Shown piece after piece: positions 53,428 through 61,144 of a stretch of DNA of 64,000 nucleotides; position 1 is the stretch's first letter; the number at the start of each line of letters is the position of its first letter. A program made the translations under genes and the position numbers. The notes beneath the pieces were generated by a model that searched no databases, had not been told where the DNA came from, and saw only the letters and a program-made list of their open reading frames with translations. This DNA is from an uncultured Chitinophagaceae bacterium (GTDB lineage: Bacteria; Bacteroidota; Bacteroidia; Chitinophagales; Chitinophagaceae), in contig CALGAP010000008.1 of the NCBI GenBank assembly GCA_937958995.1, forward strand, positions 248,001 to 312,000, read 5' to 3'.

Positions 53428-53862
53428 ATGGCACAATATCCACTTCCCAAATTTCATTTCCAGGTGGAATGGGGCGGCGCGAAAATTGGTTTCACAGAAG
53501 TGTCGGGCTTAGACATCAGCACCGACGTGATCGAATACCGCGAAGGGTCCAGCCCTGAGTATCATAAAATAAAAATGCCGGGCATGCAGAAGTTCTCCAA
53601 CATCAACCTGAAGCGCGGCACCTTCAAGGGCGATAATGATTTTTATAAATGGTATAACACCATTGCACTAAACACGGTGGAAAGAAGAGATCTCGTAATA
53701 TCCTTGTTGAATGAAAACCATGAACCGGTAGTGGTATGGAAAATAAAAAACGCCTTCCCGGTCAAGATCACTTCCACCGATCTCAAATCTGATGGCAATG
53801 AAGTAGCCATCGAGTCGCTCGAAATAGCGCACGAAGGTTTAACCATTCAAAACGAACCGTGA
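53428..53862 (+). CDS. tail tube protein, Pvc1-like
   Basis: A 144-residue tube subunit of the T4 gp19/Pvc1 fold. Blocks: FQVEWGGAKIGFTEVSGLDI, INLKRGTFKGDNDFYKWYNT and VISLLNENHEPVVVWKIKNA. It makes the rigid inner tube. Its TGA overlaps the ATG of the following tube gene (TGATG). Confidence 0.93.
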   Translation: MAQYPLPKFHFQVEWGGAKIGFTEVSGLDISTDVIEYREGSSPEYHKIKMPGMQKFSNINLKRGTFKGDNDFYKWYNTIALNTVERRDLVISLLNENHEPVVVWKIKNAFPVKITSTDLKSDGNEVAIESLEIAHEGLTIQNEP

Positions 53863-54302
53863 TGGCCGTCTATCCACCAGTGGGGTTTCATTTCCTGGTA
53901 AGGTTCGAACTGCCCAGGCAGGTTGTGGGCGACACGCGTTTCCAGGAAGTGAGTGGCCTGGAGGCAGAAATGGAAATGGAAAGTTTCAATGAAGGCGGTG
54001 AAAACCGTTTTACTTACCAGTTGCCCAAACGCACGCGTTACGCAGACATTACTTTAAAACGCGGTCTCTTCATACAATCGCCGTTGATTGTTTGGTGCCG
54101 CGAAGCTTTGGAAAATTTCCAGTTTGCCCCGGCCAACCTCACTATTTCCCTGCTCAATGAGCAACACGAGCCCATCATGTCGTGGTATGTGGTAAATGCT
54201 ATCCCGAAAAAATGGACAGTGTCAAGTTTCAACGCAGAACAAAATGCCATAGTGGTGGAATCGATCACGCTGAGCTATCGCTATTTCAACATCATCAACT
54301 AA
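53862..54302 (+). CDS. second tail tube protein, Pvc5/tube-initiator-like
   Basis: A 146-residue paralogue of the preceding tube gene: VGFHFLVRFELPRQVVGDTR, VSGLEAEMEMESFNEGGENR, ADITLKRGLFIQSPLIVWC and ISLLNEQHEPIMSWYVVNAI. In this class one tube paralogue forms the layer between baseplate and main tube. The GTG at 53859 is in frame, but the ATG at 53862 is preferred. Confidence 0.9.
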   Translation: MAVYPPVGFHFLVRFELPRQVVGDTRFQEVSGLEAEMEMESFNEGGENRFTYQLPKRTRYADITLKRGLFIQSPLIVWCREALENFQFAPANLTISLLNEQHEPIMSWYVVNAIPKKWTVSSFNAEQNAIVVESITLSYRYFNIIN

Positions 54303-54307
54303 AGAAT

Positions 54308-54475
54308 ATGCCCATTGAAATAAAAGAACTGCACATAAAAGCTGTGGTAGGGGGAAATAATCAACCGGCCAATGCCACTCTGCCACCACAGGAGGTCAGC
54401 AAACTGAAAAAAGAGATCACACGCGAAGTAACAGACAAAGTGATGCGGTTGCTTCGACAAAAAAATGAACGCTGA
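54308..54475 (+). CDS. DUF5908-family small eCIS protein
   Basis: A 55-residue protein from the ATG at 54308: MPIEIKELHIKAVVGG, then a Pro/Gln linker, then a charged helix with Lys/Arg/Glu (KLKKEITREVTDKVMRLLRQ). This small family is characteristic of Bacteroidota contractile-injection loci. It is coupled to the next gene by TGATG. Role unknown; a chaperone or a small tube-hub adaptor would fit the position. Confidence 0.8.
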   Translation: MPIEIKELHIKAVVGGNNQPANATLPPQEVSKLKKEITREVTDKVMRLLRQKNER

Positions 54476-55155
54476 TGGCACTAGAACTTGCAAAACTCGA
54501 AAAGTTGTACATCGTTCCCTACAGCGACCCGGAATATACATCCACGGCCGGCGAGCCATTCTATACGCTCATGAATCCCGAGACTTATACCTACAGGTAT
54601 AAGATCGAGTTCTGCGAAAACCAGGCACCCGGCACTTCGGGAGTGTGCCTGAAGTTTAACAAGATGCCGCCGCAGGAATTCAATTTCGATTTTCTCTTCG
54701 ACGGCACGGGAGTGGTGGACAGTTCACCAGTGCCCGTTGCGGAGCAACTCGATACGTTCCGCAACCGCATTTTAAAATACCAGGGAAATATTCACCGTCC
54801 CTATTACCTTAAAATTCACTGGGGCACGCTGCTCTTTAAAGGTGTGCTCACCAGCATGGATATCGAGTTTAAAGTGTTCAGGCCCGATGGTTCGCCCGTA
54901 CGCGCCATCGCCAAATGCGCTTTCAAAGGTACAGTGGAAGAAAACCTGCGCGTGGCACTCGAAAACCCCATGAGCCCCGACATTTCTCATGAACGTAAAG
55001 TGAATGCCAACGACCGGCTGCCGCTGATGACAAAGAAAATCTATAATGACAATAAGTACTACATAGACGTGGCCATGCACAACCGGCTGGATGGCTTCAG
55101 GAATATTGCGCCGGGCACCAAAATATTATTTCCCCCTACCGCAGAATCGAATTAA
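54475..55155 (+). CDS. Pvc7-like tube/hub protein with LysM-like end
   Basis: A 226-residue protein. Residues about 1-155 hold the CIS tube-protein N-terminal domain (VCLKFNKMPPQEFNFDFLFD, LKIHWGTLLFKGVLTSMDIE). The C-terminal 55 residues look like a LysM motif (DRLPLMTKKIYNDNKYYIDV, FRNIAPGTKILFPP). In eCIS this subunit joins the tube to the spike hub. The next gene starts three bases later. Confidence 0.88.
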   Translation: MALELAKLEKLYIVPYSDPEYTSTAGEPFYTLMNPETYTYRYKIEFCENQAPGTSGVCLKFNKMPPQEFNFDFLFDGTGVVDSSPVPVAEQLDTFRNRILKYQGNIHRPYYLKIHWGTLLFKGVLTSMDIEFKVFRPDGSPVRAIAKCAFKGTVEENLRVALENPMSPDISHERKVNANDRLPLMTKKIYNDNKYYIDVAMHNRLDGFRNIAPGTKILFPPTAESN

Positions 55156-55158
55156 GAT

Positions 55159-56907
55159 ATGGATGTAGCTACAAGGATAATACCCACTGTTCAAAACCCC
55201 GACCTGGTAACGCACAAGGTGCTGGTAGATGGGCAGGAGATTCCCAAAACCTATCATATCACCAATATTACCGTAACTACTGAAATCAATAAAATACCCA
55301 CTGCTACACTCACCATTGTAGATGGCGAGCCCAACGAAGAAAAATTTGAGATCAGTGATAAGGGAGATTTTTTACCCGGCAAGAAGATAGAGATACAGTT
55401 AGGCTATCACAACGAAAACAAAACCATTTTCAAAGGCATCATCATCACCAACACGCATAAAGTGAATGAAACCTGCGCAGAAATGCAGGTGGAATGTAAG
55501 GATGAAACGGTTAAAATGACGGTGAACAGGGGGAACCGTCATTTTAACGACGTTACCGACAGCGATATCATTACCCGCATACTCGATGAAAACCAGGTAA
55601 ACGAGGTGAATGTAGAAACGCTCTCCGCTAAACACGAACAGCTGGTGCAGGCCAACGTGAGCGATTGGGACTATATGATCAGCCGCATTGATACCAATGC
55701 CATGATCTGCGTGATCAGCAATGGTCAGCTCGCGGTAAAGAAACCCAATATGCAGGACGAACCAATACTGGAACTAATTTATGGCGCAAACATACTGGAA
55801 TTTAATGCCGATATGGATGCACGCACGCAAACGTCTTCGGTGAAAACACTCAGCTGGGATTTTGCTAACCAGCAAGTGGTGACTACTGAAAGTGAAGACA
55901 GCGGCGCGCCCGAACCAGGTGAGATAACAAGAGAAAACCTGGCCGCCATCACCGGCAAACCACTGGAGATGCGCACGCCGGCAATGCTGAGCCAGCACGA
56001 TGCGCAGGCAATTGCCAATGCGAAGAAACTGCGACAGGATCTTTCAAAAATAAAAGCGCGGGTAAAATACCAGGGAGTTACCAATGCCATGCCCGGCGAT
56101 TTTGTGACGATAAAAGGTGCGGGCAAAAATTTCAACGGTAAAGCATTTGTCTCGGCCATTCAACACGAATATGCCGAGGGCGACTGGATTACGGAAGCCA
56201 CGCTGGGATGGAACGAACAATTCTTTGCCGAGCAAACCAGCCCGCACCAGGGCGCGGCCGTTACTGCACAAACCTCCACTATGCAGGGACTGCAGATAGG
56301 CATCGTGACCGACCTGGAAGATAGCAACGGTCAATACCGTGTGAGGGTTCGTCTTCCGATGGTAAACGACCAGGACGATGGCGTCTGGGCGCGCATTGCT
56401 ACGCTCGACGCGGGCAATAACCGCGGCACTTTCTTTCGGCCCGAAATCGACGATGAAGTGGTGGTTGGTTTTATGAATGACGATCCGAGTCACCCTGTCA
56501 TACTCGGCATGCTCCACAGCAGCGCCAAACCGGCACCGTTAGAGCCGGAGAATGCAAACCGCGAGAAAGGCTATGTATCGCGCTCGCAGATAAAACTCAT
56601 TTTCAACGATGACAAAAAATCGGTGATCATTGAAACGCCCGGCTCGCGCGTAATTGAAATGGATGATGATGCCGGCACCATTACCATCAAAGACGGTAAC
56701 AGCAACAAGATAGTAATGGATCAGAGTGGCGTGACGATTGAATCAGCCACGGAAATGACCATAAAAGCAGGCACCAGCCTTTCCATCTCTGCTCCGCAGA
56801 TTTCGCTAAAAGCCGATGCCAGCATGAGCGTGGAAGGAAGCGGCAGCGCCAGCATCAGCAGCAGTGGTATTACGGAGATAAAAGGATCGCTGGTAAAAAT
56901 CAATTAA
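55159..56907 (+). CDS. VgrG-like spike protein (Pvc8-like)
   Basis: A 582-residue spike. Residues about 1-350 form the gp27-like hub (KDETVKMTVNRGNRHFNDVT, ADMDARTQTSSVKTLSWDFA). An OB-fold follows (about 375-450, GIVTDLEDSNGQYRVRVRLP, IDDEVVVGFMNDDPSHPVIL). The tail (about 480-582) has short repeats of a beta-helix needle (IEMDDDAGTITIKDG, MSVEGSGSASISSSGITEIK). It carries no extra effector domain. The PAAR tip gene follows. Confidence 0.93.
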   Translation: MDVATRIIPTVQNPDLVTHKVLVDGQEIPKTYHITNITVTTEINKIPTATLTIVDGEPNEEKFEISDKGDFLPGKKIEIQLGYHNENKTIFKGIIITNTHKVNETCAEMQVECKDETVKMTVNRGNRHFNDVTDSDIITRILDENQVNEVNVETLSAKHEQLVQANVSDWDYMISRIDTNAMICVISNGQLAVKKPNMQDEPILELIYGANILEFNADMDARTQTSSVKTLSWDFANQQVVTTESEDSGAPEPGEITRENLAAITGKPLEMRTPAMLSQHDAQAIANAKKLRQDLSKIKARVKYQGVTNAMPGDFVTIKGAGKNFNGKAFVSAIQHEYAEGDWITEATLGWNEQFFAEQTSPHQGAAVTAQTSTMQGLQIGIVTDLEDSNGQYRVRVRLPMVNDQDDGVWARIATLDAGNNRGTFFRPEIDDEVVVGFMNDDPSHPVILGMLHSSAKPAPLEPENANREKGYVSRSQIKLIFNDDKKSVIIETPGSRVIEMDDDAGTITIKDGNSNKIVMDQSGVTIESATEMTIKAGTSLSISAPQISLKADASMSVEGSGSASISSSGITEIKGSLVKIN

Positions 56908-56917
56908 ACTATTAACC

Positions 56918-57208
56918 ATGTCCTTAGCAGCAAGAATGAGTGATATGCATGTGTGCCCGATGGTGTCGGGAACGGTGCCCCATGTGGGCGGACCCGTGTT
57001 ACCCCCCGGAGAGCCCACCGTGTTGATTGGCGGACTGCCCGCGGCGCGAGTAGGCGATATGTGCTTTTGCACCGGTCCGCCCGACAGCATTATCAAAGGA
57101 TCGGCTACCGTACTGATCGGCGGTATGCCTGCAGCACGCATGGGCGATTCTACGGCGCACGGCGGCTTGATCGTCTCGGGATATCCAACAGTAATCATAG
57201 GCGGATAA
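56918..57208 (+). CDS. PAAR-domain spike tip protein
   Basis: A 96-residue PAAR-domain protein with two matching halves (PTVLIGGLPAARVGDMCFCT and ATVLIGGMPAARMGDSTAHG) and a Cys/His set (CPMV, HVGG, MCFCTGPPD) that fits metal binding at the tip. It sharpens the VgrG-like spike. No C-terminal toxin extension. Confidence 0.93.
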   Translation: MSLAARMSDMHVCPMVSGTVPHVGGPVLPPGEPTVLIGGLPAARVGDMCFCTGPPDSIIKGSATVLIGGMPAARMGDSTAHGGLIVSGYPTVIIGG

Positions 57209-57211
57209 GTT

Positions 57212-57619
57212 ATGAGTACCAATAAATCATTTTTAGGCAGAGGCTGGGGATTTCCTCCCGCATTCAACAAAGAGCTCGGCACAGTGAGTATGCTGGAGAA
57301 TGAAGACGATATCCAAAGCAGTCTTGAAATTCTCCTCACCACGCGCCAGGGCGAAAGAGTGATGCGTCCCGATTATGGATGCAATTTGGATGAAATGGTC
57401 TATGAGCCTCTTACGACTACCTTCAAAACATATATCAAAGACCTGGTGTCAACGGCCATTTTGTATTACGAACCACGCATTGAGGTAAATAAAATTGAGC
57501 TGGATGATACCGGTGAACTGGATGGAAAAATTCTCGTATCCCTTGATTATACGGTACGGGCCACGAACTCGCGATTCAATTTCGTGTTCCCTTTTTACAA
57601 AACTGAAACCAATTTATAG
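57212..57619 (+). CDS. GPW/gp25-family baseplate protein
   Basis: A 135-residue protein with the gp25 core: ENEDDIQSSLEILLTTRQGE, RVMRPDYGCNLDEMVYEPL and YYEPRIEVNKIELDDTGELD. In eCIS this protein (Pvc9-like) nucleates sheath assembly on the baseplate. The start lies three bases after the PAAR stop. Confidence 0.93.
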   Translation: MSTNKSFLGRGWGFPPAFNKELGTVSMLENEDDIQSSLEILLTTRQGERVMRPDYGCNLDEMVYEPLTTTFKTYIKDLVSTAILYYEPRIEVNKIELDDTGELDGKILVSLDYTVRATNSRFNFVFPFYKTETNL

Positions 57620-57628
57620 CCAGACCTT

Positions 57629-60600
57629 ATGCCTTGCGCAGACAAAAATCCGCTTATACGAGAAGGCACCAGTCTTCTGAACAGGGTCCTCGCCGCCTTA
57701 TCCGTCGACTATGCTAAAGTTGACGAGCGTGATGCCGCGGATATCATCCTGTTTGCGAAAAGATATGCCACCTGTCTCAACTATTACAACAACAATAATA
57801 TAGTTGATGGCAACTGGCAGGCGCTGATGCGCATGGATGTGAGCGTGACCCTGGCTACGCTGGCCCGCATCGACACAAGAGAAATATCCGACTATAAGAA
57901 AAGACTGTTTAAGCGGATAAGAATGGCGGGCGACGATCCGACTGCCCGGGAAAACCTGAGATTTTTGTTTGACGTAATGTTTTCGCTGGTGACGCTGATC
58001 GATGAGCAATTTAAATTGCTGCCGGCAGAATTTGAATATAAAGCTATTTTCAATGACCTGATCAGCAGCAAGCTGCAGTACCCGCTGGCCAATCTCGAAA
58101 ATTGGTTCGAACAGTTTAAGTCAGAAGGATTACTCGATTATACCGCTAATGAACCCGATAATGACTCGCCCATTGATGTAATTTCAAACGAGAATTTTAC
58201 AAGAGCCGATCTTTCCACGCCCTGGCACGACGCGGCAGCAGATATAGCCATTACGCTTCCTTCCACAGGCACTGTAAAGGACAAAGTGGTTTACGTCACC
58301 AATCACAACTTATTTGCCGCACAAATTGATAGTTTGTTGACTGGAATAGCCACTATCGTAAGCCGGGCAAACACCCTGTTCGTTGATACGCTTGAAAACT
58401 TCCCGAAGCACTCGCCGCACTACGCATTGTTCTTAGCTTTTGTGAAATTGTTTGCGCAGGAGCAGGAAGCGCTGAACGCCTACACCAAAAAGCATCTTGA
58501 TTTTTACTATAAAGAAGTGCTGCGGCTTACCAATAAGGCTCCCATTGCAGACGAAGCGCATTTGTTGTTCGAATTGCAGAAGCCGGTGAAGGAACATCGT
58601 TTAACAAAAAATACCTTATTCAAAGGTGGTAAAGATGTTACAGGAAAAGAGATCAGCTACACGCTGCTGGAAGATATTGTTCTGAATAAAGCTGTTGTTT
58701 CAAAATTATACTCCACTCAAATCATACACGGCGCGAAAGATCTGCTGAAAGCGTCTCCCATCGCCAACTCTGACGATGGGCAGGGAGCTCAACTATCTTC
58801 CGCAGATAAGAGCTGGTTTACGTTTGGCGATGTTAAAAAGATAAAGAACGCGCAGGCGGGTTTTGCCATCGTCTCGAACGTTTTGCTCATGAACGAAGGC
58901 CGCCGCACCATCACCATCACGGCCAGTTTTGCCAGCCCAATCCCCGCGCTCGTATTTTGCAATCTCAATTGCTTTACCGCCCAATATACCGGCGCGAAGA
59001 AATGGATTGATGCACCCAACCCTTCGGTAACAACCAACCCGGCCACCAACCAACTGACTTTTTCTATAACCCTTTCTCCCGATGATCCGGCATTGGTGGC
59101 CTACGATGAAAGTATTCATGCATCGGGATTGGGCATAAGCATGCCGGTATTGAAGTTATACCTCAACCAGGATATTGCTAACGGCATACCTTATACTTTG
59201 CTATGCCGGGCTGCGGTCTCAAAACTATCCGTATCAGTAGATGTGTCCGGCGTAAAAGACCTGATGCTGAGCAATGATAATGGTTCCATTGATGCATCGC
59301 GTCCGTTCAAGCCATTCGGTGATTTTCCGGAGAACGGGGCGGGTTTTTATATCGGCAGCAAAGAAGTATTTCAAAAAAATCTGACGGTTCTTGAAATAAA
59401 CACCAGTTGGAAAACACCGGCGAGCGGGCCATCTGTCAGCGGTACTGCAAAATACCTGAGGCAATCGGCCTGGCACAACCTCAGCATGTCGAGTACGTCG
59501 ACGAAGAAGACTATTAATTTTTCAGGAGGAAATACATTTACGCCCACTGCCATTGATTTTGGTAAAAATGAGCAATTGTTGCCCACCACTGTGGAAGGCT
59601 TTTTGCGCCTGCAGTTAGTTGAATCGCAATACTCGCTCAGCAATCATCTCATTCGGGTCAGCACAGCGCTGAGCAATGGCACCTCCATCGTGCCCGACGG
59701 CAGCGGCTCATTCAATATAAAAGTGGCTGCCACACCCACGCCAAACGAGGTGGTATTGGAAACTCTTTCATTAAATTATAAGGCTGCCATCGATATCCCG
59801 CTAAATACGATAGCTGCCAACGGCAACCACCAGTTACTACACCTGGCACCATTTGGCTTTTCGCCGGTGAATAACTCGCTCACCGATACCAGCGGCGAAG
59901 CAGAAAATATCACCGCGGTAAGTTTGTTGCGCGATGTACGCAACGAAGGCGAACTATTCATAGGCGTTGAAAATGCCGAACCCAAACAGGTGCTCAATAT
60001 TCTGTTCCAGGTGGCGGAAGGAAGTTCGAATCCACTTCGTAATATCGCCGACCTCCGGTGGTTCTATCTTTCCACCAACAACAACTGGAAGCGCCTTAAA
60101 GAAGAAACACTGGTTGATCGTACAAAGAACTTCACGCAGTCGGGTATTGTCACTTTTACCTTGCCGGCAGATGCCATCAACAATGGCACGCTACTCAACC
60201 CGGGTTTTCATTGGATAAAAGTGAGCGTGCGTCCTTATACCGATGCCGTGTGTAAAATGATTCAGATCCGGGCGCAGGCAGCGCGCGTACAGCTGGTGCA
60301 GCATGAAGAAAAGCAAATTGAATACCGGCAATTGCTTCCCGCCAATACCATTTCAAAACCCGTGATCAGCGACGGCGCAATCAAGAAGATCGAGCAACCC
60401 TTCGATTCCTTTAATGGCCGCACCCGCGAAACAGACGATCATTTTTATATACGCGTAAGCGAGCGGCTGCGGCATAAGCAACGTGCCATCAGCATCTGGG
60501 ACTATGAACATATCGCACTGGAAAAGTTCCCGGAACTATTTAAGGTAAAATGCATCAACCATGCAGGATTTTACCCGAAAGGCAATGAAGAAGTCTTTTG

Positions 60601-61144
60601 TGAAAATTATCCCGGTCATGTCACCGTCATCACTATTCCGAAACTGAACAACGCTACCACTATTAATCCCCTGCGGCCCTATACCTCGCTGGGATTGCTG
60701 ACAAATATTTATGATTATTTAAAAACCATCGTTTCACCTTTTGTAAGACTGCACGTAAAGAATCCGCAGTTTGAGGAGATACAACTCGATTTCAAAGTGA
60801 AGTTTCACGATAATCTCAGCGAATCATTTTACCTGCAACTCCTGAACACCGAAATCGAACAATTCCTTTGTCCATGGGCATTCAATAATCAACAGGAAAT
60901 AAGTTTTGGCGGAAAAATATACAAGAGTGCGATCTTGAATTTCGTGGAAGAGCGGCCTTACGTAGACTTCGTCACCTGCTTTAAGATGAATCATATCATC
61001 AACCGCAATACTGCCGGTACGAAAGTGCTGCTGGATGTGGATGAAGCCGTTGCCAGCACCGCGCGCTCCATACTGGTTTCGTACTACGATGAAGACACCA
61101 ATACCAGGCACCTTATTCAATCACCCGCAAGCTGTACCTGCTAA
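57629..61144 (+). CDS. large eCIS baseplate protein, Pvc11-like (baseplate J/gp47)
   Basis: A 1171-residue protein, the longest complete gene in the window. The N-terminal 150 residues are helical (LNRVLAALSVDYAKVDERDA, VTLATLARIDTREISDYKKR). The centre is beta-rich. The C-terminal 220 residues match the baseplate J-like wedge (ERLRHKQRAISIWDYEHIAL, KFPELFKVKCINHAGF, GHVTVITIPKLNN). It builds wedges around the spike. It ends with TAATG shared with the following gene. Confidence 0.85.
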   Translation: MPCADKNPLIREGTSLLNRVLAALSVDYAKVDERDAADIILFAKRYATCLNYYNNNNIVDGNWQALMRMDVSVTLATLARIDTREISDYKKRLFKRIRMAGDDPTARENLRFLFDVMFSLVTLIDEQFKLLPAEFEYKAIFNDLISSKLQYPLANLENWFEQFKSEGLLDYTANEPDNDSPIDVISNENFTRADLSTPWHDAAADIAITLPSTGTVKDKVVYVTNHNLFAAQIDSLLTGIATIVSRANTLFVDTLENFPKHSPHYALFLAFVKLFAQEQEALNAYTKKHLDFYYKEVLRLTNKAPIADEAHLLFELQKPVKEHRLTKNTLFKGGKDVTGKEISYTLLEDIVLNKAVVSKLYSTQIIHGAKDLLKASPIANSDDGQGAQLSSADKSWFTFGDVKKIKNAQAGFAIVSNVLLMNEGRRTITITASFASPIPALVFCNLNCFTAQYTGAKKWIDAPNPSVTTNPATNQLTFSITLSPDDPALVAYDESIHASGLGISMPVLKLYLNQDIANGIPYTLLCRAAVSKLSVSVDVSGVKDLMLSNDNGSIDASRPFKPFGDFPENGAGFYIGSKEVFQKNLTVLEINTSWKTPASGPSVSGTAKYLRQSAWHNLSMSSTSTKKTINFSGGNTFTPTAIDFGKNEQLLPTTVEGFLRLQLVESQYSLSNHLIRVSTALSNGTSIVPDGSGSFNIKVAATPTPNEVVLETLSLNYKAAIDIPLNTIAANGNHQLLHLAPFGFSPVNNSLTDTSGEAENITAVSLLRDVRNEGELFIGVENAEPKQVLNILFQVAEGSSNPLRNIADLRWFYLSTNNNWKRLKEETLVDRTKNFTQSGIVTFTLPADAINNGTLLNPGFHWIKVSVRPYTDAVCKMIQIRAQAARVQLVQHEEKQIEYRQLLPANTISKPVISDGAIKKIEQPFDSFNGRTRETDDHFYIRVSERLRHKQRAISIWDYEHIALEKFPELFKVKCINHAGFYPKGNEEVFCENYPGHVTVITIPKLNNATTINPLRPYTSLGLLTNIYDYLKTIVSPFVRLHVKNPQFEEIQLDFKVKFHDNLSESFYLQLLNTEIEQFLCPWAFNNQQEISFGGKIYKSAILNFVEERPYVDFVTCFKMNHIINRNTAGTKVLLDVDEAVASTARSILVSYYDEDTNTRHLIQSPASCTC

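Noticed and set aside
53428..57619. Prophage remnant as an explanation for the tail-like genes
   Set aside because: The PAAR tip, DUF4255 cap, DUF5908 and Pvc7-like hub are eCIS markers. No capsid, terminase, integrase or lysis gene was seen.
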